Shown: one piece after another, positions 53,897 to 62,796 of the stretch
How the letters are laid out: each line of letters begins with the position of its first letter
How positions within the stretch are numbered: position 1 is the first letter of the stretch
From: Prochloron sp965198675
Lineage (GTDB): Bacteria > Cyanobacteriota > Cyanobacteriia > Cyanobacteriales > Prochloraceae
DNA length: 64,000 nucleotides
Direction: 5' to 3'
Assembly: GCA_965198675.1 (NCBI GenBank)
Contig: OZ240666.1
Coordinates: 3,968,001-4,032,000, forward strand
The notes under the pieces: generated by a model
Told to the model about the DNA's origin: nothing
What the model saw: the letters and a program-made list of their open reading frames with translations, nothing else
Databases searched by the model: none
Program-made: the position numbers and the translations under genes

Positions 53897-53955
53897 AAAA
53901 AAGAACAGAGTGACTTGTTCTCACCCGCCCGTACAAATAGTTATTGAAGGAAAAA

Positions 53956-56900
53956 ATGAAGTATTATAACCGAATTGTAGATAAGAAAACACTGAAAAAA
54001 TTAATAGCTTTTGTTTTGGCTAATTATGGATCGGCTCGAGCAGCTCAAGTGGCAGATGAGTTGAAAGAATTGGGCTTTAACTATGCTACAAAAGCAGGTG
54101 TAAGTATTAGTGTTGATGATTTGCAAGTCCCGAAGGCAAAACGGAGGATGATTGAGAGTGCAGAAGCTGAAATCCGCCGGACAGAAAAGCGTTATGCTAC
54201 TGGAGAGATAACGGAGGTAGAACGGTTCCAAAAGGTTATCGATACTTGGAATAGTACTTCAGAAGCACTGAAGGAAGAAGTAGTTCGGAATTTTCAAGAA
54301 ACTAATCCTTTGAATTCTGTCTATATGATGGCCTTTTCTGGGGCAAGAGGGAATTTGTCTCAGGTGCGACAGTTAGTAGGAATGCGTGGTTTGATGGCGG
54401 ATCCCCAAGGAGAAATTATCGACTTACCTATTAAGACTAATTTCCGAGAAGGTCTAACGGTGACGGAGTACATTATTTCGTCCTATGGCGCTCGGAAGGG
54501 TTTGGTAGATACCGCTCTGCGAACTGCTGATTCCGGTTATCTAACGCGACGGTTGGTAGATGTATCCCAAGATGTGATTGTCCGAGAATTCGACTGCGGG
54601 ACGCAGCGTTCGATTAAATTAGAGTCTATGTTTGAAGGCGATGGGTCCGGTGTGTACTCGGCGCGAATGCTGATTCCCCTCAAAGATCGACTGATGGGAC
54701 GAGTGCTAGCAGAAGACGTGGTGGACCCCATATCGTCTGAGATTATAGCAAGGCGTAATCAGATCATTGATGAAGAACTAGCAGCCAGGATTGGACGAGT
54801 GGTATCGGGCGTGCAGGTAAGGAGTCCCCTAACTTGTGAAGCAGCTCGTTCTGTTTGCCAGCGTTGCTATGGCTGGAGTTTAGCTCATGGCAAAATGGTG
54901 GATTTAGGAGAGGCGATCGGGATTATTGCTGCTCAGTCCATTGGGGAACCGGGTACTCAGTTAACGATGCGAACTTTCCATACGGGAGGGGTGTTTACCG
55001 GGGAAGTAGCACAGCAAATTAAGGCCGGAAACAGGGGTATTGTCCAGTTGGCTGGCTCCCTCCGAACGAAGAGGGTAAGAACTAGTCATGGGGATGAACT
55101 CCAAAGAGTGGAAGTAGCTGGTAATTTAGTCCTAAGAGAAGAGGAGACGGGTAAAGAGTCCGTTTATCCTCTGAAGGCAGGGCATATGTTATTGGTGGCT
55201 GATGGACAGCTTGTAGATTCCGGACAGCTACTGTGTGAGATGCCTATCTTAAAAAAAGGTTCTACTGAGAAAGCGGCGAAGGATGTTGCCACTGATTTAG
55301 CTGGAGAGGTATGGACAACGGATCTGATGCCTGAGTCTAAAACTGACCGTCAAGGGAATAGTACTCCTATAGCCCAACGGGCCGGAATGTTGTGGGTATT
55401 AGCAGGATCGGTTTATAATTTGCCACAGTCCGCCTACTCTGTTGTCAAAAATGGCGATCGCCTTGACTGCGGTAAAATTTTAGCAATCACAGAGCTTTGT
55501 ACTGGATCAGGAGGAGTAGTCCGTTTTTGTACCAGTCGGGAAATAGAAATTATTACTGCTTCAGTAACTTTAGCATCTTCGGTGCGTTGCTCTCTTGGTA
55601 GGCTTTCGGGCACTCCCGACAGAGAACAGGTGGTTGGGTCAAGCGTGCAAACCTTAGGTGCGGGTGGTCACTCCCAATATACCATAACAACTCCCGGTGG
55701 CGATAACTATTTGCTTCTTACTACCCCGGGAGCGAAAGTATTCCATGGAGATGTAATCGCCGAGTTAATCAGCGGTGCCAAGGACCCTGGGTGGGATTGT
55801 ACTCCGTACAAATTACGGCGCTATCAAACTTCCACTGGGGGCATAATTAAATATGCTGGAGTACAAACCAAAAAAGTTCGCCGCAATTCGACAAAAGAGG
55901 TTTTTTACGAGGTAACTAAAGGGGGAACTTTACTTTGGATTCCAGAAGAGACTCATGATATCAACAAGGATATTGGATTGCTGTTAGTAGAGCAGGGAGA
56001 GTATATAGAAGCAGGAACGGAGGTGTTCAGGGATATTTACTCTACCAGTGCAGGATATGTCCAAGTAGTACAGAAGAATGATATTTTACGTTCTATCATC
56101 ATTAAGCCAGGGGAACTGTACTCTATCTCCTCAGACCAGGTAAAGTCCAAATTCAGTCAATTGTCCGGGAAATTGTTGCAACCGGGAACCGAATTGCCCG
56201 ACGGCTCAACCTTAACAGAGATTAAGTATGGAGAGTTAATAGAAACAGACCAGGATTGTACTCCGTACAAATTACGAAGTGTCCACTTTTTATTGCGACC
56301 AGTTATAGAGTATCCAGTAGCGGATAGTTTAGCCCAACCAGAACAAGGTTCCATTAATCACAGAGGTCCAACATCAATTCAACTTGAGTTGCAATCGGTG
56401 CAGCGACTTTTTTACAAAGATGGGGAGCGGGTTAGTTCCGCTGATGGGGTTTCTTTATTGACTAGCCAATTAATTTTGAATGTACTCCGTACAAATTACG
56501 CAGTTGGGGCGGACGGGGATCAGGCGTCGGTACAGTCAAAGGATAGGGACAATTCTACACGAACTGTGGAGGTGGAACTGCTCCCCAAGGGGACAGGAGA
56601 GTCGGGAGAGCCGTTATATTCTTTGCAGTTAGTAATTTTGGAGTCTTTGGTATTGCGTCGAGATTCCGGCACAGGGGTGGAGAATATTCATACCCGGCTT
56701 TTGGTAGAAGATGGAGAGGAAATAGAGCCAGGAGCAGTAGTAGCTCGAACAGAGATAAGGTGCAAAGAAGCAGGTTTGGTGCGAGGGATTCGTGAAGGCG
56801 GCCGTCGGATTTTGATTGTGCGGGATGCTGATCAGTTTATACAGGAAGTTGACCAGCCCCCTACGGTGGGAGTTGGCGATTTGGTAGTAGCAGGAAGCGA

Positions 56901-58125
56901 GATAGCCCCCGGTTGTTCAGCGTCCGAGTCCGGTCTTGTGGTAGGAATCGACTCCGAGGATCCCCCCTTACCCCACTTGTCATCCCCCCCTCTGGGGGGG
57001 ACTAAGGGGGGGGGTTTCCAGGTAACCTTCAGACGAGCTCGTCCTTACCGAGTATCAGCAGGAGCCATATTGCACGTTGATAACGAAGATTTAGTGCAGC
57101 GAGGGGACAACTTGGTAATGCTAGTATTCGAGCGATCGAAAACTGGAGATATCATCCAAGGTTTGCCCCGGATTGAAGAATTATTAGAAGCCAGGAAACC
57201 GAAAGAAGCTTGCGTACTGAATCGCCGACCTGGGGTTTGTACCGTAGAAGAAACCACGGATGAATCCAAACTGATAAAGGTAATTTCTTCTGATGGAACA
57301 ATTAGCGAATATCCTTTGAGCCAGTGGCAAAATGCTATGGTGTCTGATGGTCAGCCTGTGGAAGTAGGAGACAGGCTGACGGATGGTCAGGCGAATCCCC
57401 ACGAGATTTTGGAGACCTTTTTTAGTTACTATAAAGAGACTCACGGAGTTTATGAAGCGTCGCTCCTGGGGATGAAAGAAGCTCAGAAATTCCTTGTGAA
57501 TCAAGTACAGTTAGTGTATCAAAGCCAGGGGATAGATATATCCGATAAACATATCGAGACCATCGTGCGCCAGATGACGGCGAAAGTGCGAGTAGACGAT
57601 GGAGGAGATACCACCATGCTACCAGGAGAGTTGGTGGAGCTGCGCCAAATCGAGCAGGTGAATGAGGCCATGGCAATTACAGGTAGGGCGCCTGCTCTTT
57701 ATACTCCGGTGTTGTTGGGCATTACTAAGGCTAGTTTGAATACGGACAGTTTTATTTCGGCGGCTTCTTTCCAAGAGACAACTCGGGTGCTGACGGAGGC
57801 TGCGATCGAGGGTAAGTCGGATTGGCTGCGAGGTCTTAAGGAGAATGTCATTATTGGCCGTTTGATTCCTGCTGGTACTGGTTTCAATGCTCATGCTTCT
57901 GATGATAGTGGTAGTGGGTCCGAGTCGGTCTCTTGTGCAGATGGTGATGATTTGACGGTCGTTCCCCCAAATCCGTCTCCTGGGGTTGAAACCCCAGGCT
58001 ATGCTGATTTTGTCGTTGCAGAAGAATCAGTGAGTTACGAAGAAGTGGTGTTGGATGACTTTTCAGCAAGAGCTTATGCGGTAGAAGATGACCTAGGAGA
58101 TACGAGCTATTCTTCGACACCATGA
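53956..58125 (+). CDS. rpoC2: RNA polymerase beta-prime subunit (C-terminal part)
   Basis: About 1389 residues from the ATG at 53956, preceded by GAAGGA; a TTG start at 53944 is less likely. YYNRIVDKKTLKKLIAFVL, the bridge/trigger region MAFSGARGNLSQVRQLVGMRGLMADPQGEIIDLPIKTNFREGLTVTEYIISSYGARKGLVDTALRTADSGYLTRRLVDV, and the second zinc site CEAARSVCQRCYGWSLAHG are intact. The large cyanobacterial insertion (SI3) spans roughly residues 370-1040. Within and after it lie peptides not found in homologues as I remember them: WDCTPYKLRRY, QDCTPYKLRSV, NVLRTNYAV, DPPLPHLSSPPLGGTKGGG and SPGVETPGY, each encoded by a palindromic repeat. The C-terminal GRIPPAGTG-type motif is NVIIGRLIPAGTGF. Confidence 0.97.
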   Translation: MKYYNRIVDKKTLKKLIAFVLANYGSARAAQVADELKELGFNYATKAGVSISVDDLQVPKAKRRMIESAEAEIRRTEKRYATGEITEVERFQKVIDTWNSTSEALKEEVVRNFQETNPLNSVYMMAFSGARGNLSQVRQLVGMRGLMADPQGEIIDLPIKTNFREGLTVTEYIISSYGARKGLVDTALRTADSGYLTRRLVDVSQDVIVREFDCGTQRSIKLESMFEGDGSGVYSARMLIPLKDRLMGRVLAEDVVDPISSEIIARRNQIIDEELAARIGRVVSGVQVRSPLTCEAARSVCQRCYGWSLAHGKMVDLGEAIGIIAAQSIGEPGTQLTMRTFHTGGVFTGEVAQQIKAGNRGIVQLAGSLRTKRVRTSHGDELQRVEVAGNLVLREEETGKESVYPLKAGHMLLVADGQLVDSGQLLCEMPILKKGSTEKAAKDVATDLAGEVWTTDLMPESKTDRQGNSTPIAQRAGMLWVLAGSVYNLPQSAYSVVKNGDRLDCGKILAITELCTGSGGVVRFCTSREIEIITASVTLASSVRCSLGRLSGTPDREQVVGSSVQTLGAGGHSQYTITTPGGDNYLLLTTPGAKVFHGDVIAELISGAKDPGWDCTPYKLRRYQTSTGGIIKYAGVQTKKVRRNSTKEVFYEVTKGGTLLWIPEETHDINKDIGLLLVEQGEYIEAGTEVFRDIYSTSAGYVQVVQKNDILRSIIIKPGELYSISSDQVKSKFSQLSGKLLQPGTELPDGSTLTEIKYGELIETDQDCTPYKLRSVHFLLRPVIEYPVADSLAQPEQGSINHRGPTSIQLELQSVQRLFYKDGERVSSADGVSLLTSQLILNVLRTNYAVGADGDQASVQSKDRDNSTRTVEVELLPKGTGESGEPLYSLQLVILESLVLRRDSGTGVENIHTRLLVEDGEEIEPGAVVARTEIRCKEAGLVRGIREGGRRILIVRDADQFIQEVDQPPTVGVGDLVVAGSEIAPGCSASESGLVVGIDSEDPPLPHLSSPPLGGTKGGGFQVTFRRARPYRVSAGAILHVDNEDLVQRGDNLVMLVFERSKTGDIIQGLPRIEELLEARKPKEACVLNRRPGVCTVEETTDESKLIKVISSDGTISEYPLSQWQNAMVSDGQPVEVGDRLTDGQANPHEILETFFSYYKETHGVYEASLLGMKEAQKFLVNQVQLVYQSQGIDISDKHIETIVRQMTAKVRVDDGGDTTMLPGELVELRQIEQVNEAMAITGRAPALYTPVLLGITKASLNTDSFISAASFQETTRVLTEAAIEGKSDWLRGLKENVIIGRLIPAGTGFNAHASDDSGSGSESVSCADGDDLTVVPPNPSPGVETPGYADFVVAEESVSYEEVVLDDFSARAYAVEDDLGDTSYSSTP
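55795..55817 (+). repeat. TTGTACTCCGTACAA repeat in rpoC2, copy 1
   Basis: TTGTAC-TCC-GTACAA is a perfect 6-base inverted repeat with a 3-base spacer, extended by GA on the left and ATTACG on the right. It encodes DCTPYKLR in frame, between ELISGAKDPGW and RYQTSTGG. Confidence 0.9.
56254..56276 (+). repeat. TTGTACTCCGTACAA repeat in rpoC2, copy 2
   Basis: Identical over all 23 bases to the copy at 55795 and read in the same frame (DCTPYKLR), between YGELIETDQ and SVHFLLRPV. Confidence 0.9.
56478..56500 (+). repeat. TTGTACTCCGTACAA repeat in rpoC2, copy 3
   Basis: GAATGTACTCCGTACAAATT is one base different at the left arm and is read in another frame than copies 1 and 2, giving NVLRTNYA. The DNA is conserved while the peptide is not, so the unit propagates as DNA. 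Confidence 0.88.
56963..57018 (+). repeat. C/G-rich palindromic repeat in rpoC2
   Basis: GATCCCCCCTTACCCC ... CCCCCCTCTGGGGGGG ... CTAAGGGGGGGG folds on itself. It encodes DPPLPHLSSPPLGGTKGGG in frame. Members of the same type (CCCCTCCTGGGAGGGG core) lie in RT gene D at about 33448, near 27062 and near 58612. Confidence 0.85.
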
Positions 58126-58145
58126 CGATAATCAGGACTCGGCGT

Positions 58146-58249
58146 GTATAGCACTACGCTTGTTGGTTAGGACACGATGTCCCGGTCGGGTGCACAACCC
58201 CGACACCTACATCAGCTTGGTGTCCTAATCTGAGGGCGTAGTGCTATAC
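58146..58249. repeat. Long nested palindrome downstream of rpoC2
   Basis: GTATAGCACTACGC (58146-58159) is exactly inverted as GCGTAGTGCTATAC (58236-58249). Inside, TTAGGACACGATGTC pairs in part with TTGGTGTCCTAA. The 104-base unit could fold into one long hairpin. It lies 20 bases after the rpoC2 stop and may act as terminator, but no U-tract follows; a dispersed palindromic unit is also possible. Confidence 0.8.
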
Positions 58250-58419
58250 TTGTCCAGTCCTCACCTTCAATATCCAATTCTTCGGTAGATCAGATATTGC
58301 AATTTTATAAATTTCTACAAGTTACTGTAATTCTTTTTTAACACCAACAATAGAAGCATCTTAATGAAATGTTTCAGCAACAGTATTTATTTTTAAAATA
58401 GCTTGTCTTTTCAATTACA

Positions 58420-58600
58420 TTACTTGTTGAGTAGGAGTTGCTGATACTCGCTGGTTGGTTCTGCTGAAGTTTGGTTATCGCAATCAACAGACTCAAACCA
58501 TTTTGCCCAAGTGTCAACAACATTACGTCGGGATTTTACCAAAGTGCGCTCCTTGGGAACACCTAATGCCAACATATAGCACAGCAACGGGCGATTGATA
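58420..58600 (-). pseudogene. Unidentified gene fragment
   Basis: On the minus strand an open stretch without a start encodes LLCYMLALGVPKERTLVKSRRNVVDTWAKWFESVDCDNQTSAEPTSEYQQLLLNK and stops at 58420. The composition looks like the C-terminus of a real protein, but I recognise no family. The rest of the 58250-58960 gap contains CTCCCCTCCCGGGAGGGG (58626), a GGGCGCGCCC element (58743-58770) and no other coding sequence that I can see. Confidence 0.35.
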
Positions 58601-58966
58601 CACCCAAGTGACCCACCCCTCTGCTCCCCTCCCGGGAGGGGATGGGGGTGGGTAGGCGAGAAATGTTAGAACCCTTACCTGTCGGCAATTTTCAAAGCAT
58701 GCTACCGGTCAAACTCATAACTGGTACGGGCACGGCACTGCCGCGCGCCCTTTCATATCGGGCGCGCCCTACACTGTCATGGTACTTGCTATAGTTTATG
58801 CTATCGCTAACTCATCCTACAGCAATGGGCGACCCGGAGCGAGGAGGTATCCGTTCCGGCGCACACTCACTTGTTTGCTAAAGTAGGAGCAATCTAGGTA
58901 CTCTTGCAATAGGGAAGAGCGACTTCCTCAATCTATTCCCTTGTTATTTAATGAGTTAACCGAGTC

Positions 58967-60691
58967 ATGCGACTTATTAATGGTTTGAAATTCCAGAACC
59001 TGCGGGGCGATTTCTTTGGTGGCTTGACTGCTGCCATTGTCGCTTTACCTTTAGCCCTTGCTTTTGGGGTATCTTCTGGTGCTGGAGCAATCACAGGTCT
59101 TTACGGCGCTATATTTGTGGGCTTGTTTGCCGCTCTTTTTGGTGGCACCCCATCCCAAATTTCAGGTCCAACGGGTCCAATGACAGTGGTGATGGCGTCG
59201 GTCTTCACTGCTATGGTAGCAACCAACCCGGAAAACGGACCTGCAATGGCCTTTACTGTTGTCATGCTCGGGGGATTATTTCAGATTCTCTTCGGGGTGC
59301 TGCGGCTAGGTAAATACATCACCCTGATGCCTTATACGGTAATATCGGGTTTCATGTCCGGTATCGGCGCGATTATTATTATTTTACAGATCGGACCTTT
59401 GTTAGGGCAGAAGGGGGCAGGAAGTGTAGTAGACTCTCTCTTAAGTTTACCGACGTTTTTGGCCAATGTCAATGTTCCTGCATTGGGTTTGGGAATCTTG
59501 ACCTTGGCGATCGTTTTTTTGTGGCCCCGCAAGCTTAATTCTTATATACCATCCCCTTTACTCGCCCTGATCGTCTGTACTTTAATCTCGGTTTATTTGT
59601 TTCCCCATAGCGAGCTGACAAGGATTGGGGAAATTCCTACAGGACTGCCTAAACTTCATTCTCCTGTATTTCAGCTAAATAAAATTAAAGATATTATTGT
59701 TTATGGCCTGATGCTGGCAACTTTGGGATCTATCGACTCATTGCTCACCTCTCTCGTAGCGGATAACATTACCCGCACCCAGCACGACTCAGATCGGGAA
59801 TTAATCGGTCAGGGGATCGGCAACCTGATTGCTGGGTTGTTTGGCGGACTATCTGGTGCAGGGGCGACCATGCGCACTGTAGTCAATGTTAATGCTGGGG
59901 GGAAAACTCCCCTTTCGGGTATCATTCATGGAGTCATACTGCTCATTATCGTCTTGGGGGCGGGAAGTTTGACCGCCAAGATTCCCAATGCAGTATTGGC
60001 AGGTATTTTAATCAAAGTAGGGATTGATATTATTGACTGGAGCTTCCTGAAACGGGCCCACCGCTTATCCGTCAAGGCAGCAGCATTGATGTATGCGGTA
60101 CTGTTTCTGACTGCATTTGTGGATTTGATTATTGCGGTGGCGGTTGGGGTTTTCGTAGCTAATCTTTTGACGGTTAAGAGTCTGAGCGACTTGCAGATGG
60201 ATAAGGTGAAAGCTATTACCGATCCTAGCGATGAAACCCAATTGAGCCATGAAGAGAAACAGCTACTGAAGTCCGCAGGAGGTCGGATTTTACTGTTCCG
60301 TCTCGGAGGACCAATGAGTTTTGGCGCTGCAAAGGCTATTTCTCAGCAAATGACAATTGTCCAAAATTTCGATATTCTTATTTTGGATCTAAGTGACGTA
60401 CCTCTGTTAGGGGTTACTGCTTCTCTAGCCATCGAGAATATGGTTAAGGAAGCTTGTGAGAAACGTCGCGAAGTTTTCCTTGTAGGTGCCAGTGGTAAGG
60501 TGAAGGCGAGGTTGCGACGGTTGCAAATTCAGAATTTATTGCCACCCCGCAATCGGATTACGAATCGCCTTGAAGCTCTGGAGCAAGCTATTACTCTGAT
60601 TAATGGGGATGGAGTAAAAGGTAATGCTATTGAACCCTTAAATCACGGAGATATTGTTGATGATACCTCTGTGGAAACAAACAGAGATTGA
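58967..60691 (+). CDS. bicA: SulP family bicarbonate transporter, BicA-like
   Basis: A 574-residue protein closely resembling Synechococcus BicA: LKFQNLRGDFFGGLTAAIVALPLALAFGVSSGAGAITGLYGAIFVGLFAALFGGTPSQISGPTGPMTVVMASV (SulP signature), GKYITLMPYTVISGFMSGIGAIIIILQIGPLLGQ, SIDSLLTSLVADNITRTQHDSDRELIGQGIGNLIAGLFGGLSGAGATMRTVVNVNAGGKTPLSG and GVDIIDWSFLKRAH. The C-terminal cytoplasmic STAS domain is visible from about residue 435 (GGRILLFRLGGPMSFGAAKAISQQM, DILILDLSDVPLLGVTASLAIENMVKE). BicA is a Na+-dependent HCO3- importer of the carbon-concentrating mechanism in the plasma membrane. Substrate is inferred from similarity. Confidence 0.88.
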   Translation: MRLINGLKFQNLRGDFFGGLTAAIVALPLALAFGVSSGAGAITGLYGAIFVGLFAALFGGTPSQISGPTGPMTVVMASVFTAMVATNPENGPAMAFTVVMLGGLFQILFGVLRLGKYITLMPYTVISGFMSGIGAIIIILQIGPLLGQKGAGSVVDSLLSLPTFLANVNVPALGLGILTLAIVFLWPRKLNSYIPSPLLALIVCTLISVYLFPHSELTRIGEIPTGLPKLHSPVFQLNKIKDIIVYGLMLATLGSIDSLLTSLVADNITRTQHDSDRELIGQGIGNLIAGLFGGLSGAGATMRTVVNVNAGGKTPLSGIIHGVILLIIVLGAGSLTAKIPNAVLAGILIKVGIDIIDWSFLKRAHRLSVKAAALMYAVLFLTAFVDLIIAVAVGVFVANLLTVKSLSDLQMDKVKAITDPSDETQLSHEEKQLLKSAGGRILLFRLGGPMSFGAAKAISQQMTIVQNFDILILDLSDVPLLGVTASLAIENMVKEACEKRREVFLVGASGKVKARLRRLQIQNLLPPRNRITNRLEALEQAITLINGDGVKGNAIEPLNHGDIVDDTSVETNRD

Positions 60692-60782
60692 CCTAATTAG
60701 TTATATAACTTGGACAGAATCACTCATGTCAGGAATATGTTACATTATCGTTGATTTTTTTTGATTATCAAAATTTATAGGT

Positions 60783-60959
60783 TTATCCGCAAGCCTTGTT
60801 GACGCGATAGATCAATCCTTGAATTTCAGGCAATTGCGACTGGGCTATTGAGTTATTTTCTTGGTAGATTTGATAATCGCTATAGCTTAACTGCATATCC
60901 TGACATGCCCATTCCAAACAGTGATTCAGTTCTTCAGAAAGGCGGTTAATTTCTTGCAT
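60783..60959 (-). CDS. Small helical protein at the end of the FtsK/WXG-like cluster
   Basis: The start is set at ATG 60959 (MQEINRLSEELNHCLEWACQDMQLSYSDYQIYQENNSIAQSQLPEIQGLIYRVNKACG, 58 residues), which overlaps the end of the upstream gene by 14 bases, so the two are translationally coupled. It is predicted almost wholly helical with no membrane segment. I recognise no family. Its place as last gene of the cluster suggests a role with the WXG-like proteins. Confidence 0.6.
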   Translation of the reverse strand: MQEINRLSEELNHCLEWACQDMQLSYSDYQIYQENNSIAQSQLPEIQGLIYRVNKACG

Positions 60960-61179
60960 AGCGTTTATAAGCAGAGTCGAGTTGCTCATCTGCCTTTGTT
61001 AGAGCGTTATGCTGGGAATATAAAAACTCCAGCATTTGTTGTAAATCTTCTTCATGGGGATTAAGATAGCGACGATTTAGATCCCTTGATGCTTCATCGT
61101 CCCAACGCTTCCGATTATCCTGTCGATATTCTTCTAGCATTCTCATTTTTTGAGCCATCGCCCACAGAGTTTCTGACAT
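60946..61179 (-). CDS. Small WXG100-like helical protein
   Basis: A 77-residue protein from ATG 61179 (a TTG two codons upstream is in frame). MSETLWAMAQKMRMLEEYRQDNRKRWDDEASRDLNRRYLNPHEEDLQQMLEFLYSQHNALTKADEQLDSAYKRYARN predicts two helices joined at RKRWDDEASRDLNRRYLNP. A tryptophan at the turn followed by D..(A/S)..L(x)2-3(F/Y) is the layout of WXG100/ESAT-6-like proteins, although the literal W-x-G is absent. Upstream lies a CCGACAG-TTGC-CTGTCGG hairpin (61203-61220). Confidence 0.55.
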   Translation of the reverse strand: MSETLWAMAQKMRMLEEYRQDNRKRWDDEASRDLNRRYLNPHEEDLQQMLEFLYSQHNALTKADEQLDSAYKRYARN

Positions 61180-61282
61180 TTGCAATCGCTGTTTTTGATA
61201 CCCCGACAGTTGCCTGTCGGCCTTCTTCCATTATTTTGACCTCCTAACAGTGATGAATTTATTCTATGAAGGAGAATACCTA

Positions 61283-62204
61283 TTATAAATTCAGGTCGGG
61301 GCGGTTGAGACGATAAAGTTGTTCAATGCGATATTCAACTTCTTGACTTCCCATTGTGCCATAACGCCGAGCAGCTTCCTGCATTTTTTCTGCATTTTGA
61401 TAGGTAATTTGGGCTTCATTGGTGAAAGTATCTGCTTGATGAACTTCTGAGAGCATTTGTTCGGTTAATTCTTCTGCTTCCCTTACTTTGCGTTCGCTTG
61501 CTAAAATTTGACGTTCGCTTTTTCAGCATAGCCTACCCCTTGGTTGCAGCAGGCAATGCGGGCTTGGGCTTGGTTTATTTCTTCTCGTGCCGAACGAACC
61601 TCGACTTCTGCGGCTTGCAGCTCTTTTTGAGCACCCTGGTAATATTCTTCTGCTCTCAATACGGCGGCTTCTTCCGCCGAACAGTCCCGTACAAGAACTT
61701 TTTCCTCCGAGAACCTGGGAGTGCTACAGATATCTAAGCTCCGGCGAGCATTATCTAAGTCACTGCTTGCCCGAGCGCAATCCCATTCTGCTGCATTGCG
61801 GGCTTGGATGGCTCGCTCTAATCGTGCCTCCGCGCGCTGCAACCAAGCGATCGCTGCTTGCAGTTCTTTTTTCCAATGGTTGAAGGTTGACACACAGTTG
61901 TTACTGAGGTTTGCTTGGTATCAAGAACGGAGGTTAGGGTGTGCTGGGCTGTCTCGACGGCTTCGCGAGTGCGAGCCAGCAACTGTTCGACTTCTTCACG
62001 GGCTTCATTAACCGCGAGGCGATCTTTTTGTATGCGCTCGGCGATGGCTTTGGCAGAATGCCTAGCTTTGCTCATGCGCTCCCAAGCAGATTTTTGGGTA
62101 TATTCGGCATCTTGAACTGTATCGCTACCGGCTTGGGTACACCGTTGGAGGCGATGGATTAACTCTTCTAAGATGCTACTGAGAATTTTTGGATCTTGTA
62201 CCAT
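61283..62204 (-). pseudogene. Coiled-coil protein of the FtsK/WXG-like cluster (two frameshifts)
   Basis: Three frames join to about 305 residues. Part 1 (from ATG 62204): LEELIHRLQRCTQAGSDTVQDAEYTQKSAWERMSKARHSAKAIAERIQKDRLAVNEAREEVEQLLARTREAVETAQHTL. After a shift near 61885, part 2: HWKKELQAAIAWLQRAEARLERAIQARNAAEWDCARASSDLDNARRSLDIC to INQAQARIACCNQGVGYAEKA. After a second shift near 61505, part 3: ILASERKVREAEELTEQMLSEVHQADTFTNEAQITYQNAEKMQEAARRYGTMGSQEVEYRIEQLYRLNRPDLNL. The whole is an alanine- and glutamate-rich coiled coil without membrane segment. Either it is decayed or the sequence has two indel errors, since the protein is otherwise well preserved. Confidence 0.65.
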
Positions 62205-62254
62205 TGCTATTAAAAAAGTAAGGCTAACTTAGTTATTTAATATATTATTTATAA

Positions 62255-62535
62255 TTATTTGTTATACAGACTGTTAAGGCTATCTAAAGCCTGAATACGT
62301 TCCTTGAGTAGGACTTTAATTTGTTCCGACTGTTGGATGTAATCTCGAAATCTGGCTTCCGTTCGCAACCAACCACTGCGAAATTGGTCGGCATAATCCC
62401 CTTCAGCAACAGTATTAAAACCGCGCCAACTAACTTCTAATTGTTGGTATTCCGAGCGCAGTTGTTGGAGATGTTTTTCTAAGCTGTTGTAGTATTCTTT
62501 TAACCCTTTTAGTAAAACTCTGGTATCTGTAGCAT
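62255..62535 (-). pseudogene. WXG100 (ESAT-6-like) protein with a frameshift near its start
   Basis: An open stretch encodes TDTRVLLKGLKEYYNSLEKHLQQLRSEYQQLEVSWRGFNTVAEGDYADQFRSGWLRTEARFRDYIQQSEQIKVLLKERIQALDSLNSLYNK. It has two helices joined by LEVSWRGFN: a literal W-x-G followed by A-D-Q-F...W, the pattern of WXG100 proteins, and a length of about 90 residues. The only ATG (62535, MLQI) is one frame away, so one indel in the first five codons, or a non-standard start, is required. It follows the next gene by 7 bases. WXG100 proteins are exported by type VII secretion or act as adaptors of toxins. Confidence 0.6.
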
Positions 62536-62542
62536 TTATCCC

Positions 62543-62794
62543 TTATCTCCCTCGTAAATAACGGGCTAAATCCACTAATTTGCGATCTAAAAACTGCTCG
62601 TAAGCTGGAGCTTCTCGAACCAGATATTGTTTCCAGCGAGCATCGTATTCTTGCCGCATTTCATCTTGCCAATGGGGAGAAACACCATCGTGATTTACTT
62701 GCAAATCTGCCATAGATTTATTCAATTCGACATTAAATTGTTTTAAGACTTGGTGAAAGCGCCTCATTTGTTGAAATGTATCATCTAAACTCAT
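62543..62794 (-). CDS. WXG100-like helical protein
   Basis: An 83-residue protein. GGAGGT, located in the last codons of the upstream ATPase gene, is an ideal Shine-Dalgarno sequence 8 bases before ATG 62794 and decides this start over the in-frame ATG at 62809. MSLDDTFQQMRRFHQVLKQFNVELNKSMADLQVNHDGVSPHWQDEMRQEYDARWKQYLVREAPAYEQFLDRKLVDLARYLRGR folds as two helices with a turn at GVSPHWQDEMRQEYDARW, comparable to the WXG100 turn 'W.G.A...F..W'. The direct coupling to the FtsK-like gene parallels ESX loci where small substrates are encoded next to EccC. Confidence 0.65.
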   Translation of the reverse strand: MSLDDTFQQMRRFHQVLKQFNVELNKSMADLQVNHDGVSPHWQDEMRQEYDARWKQYLVREAPAYEQFLDRKLVDLARYLRGR

Positions 62795-62796
62795 CT

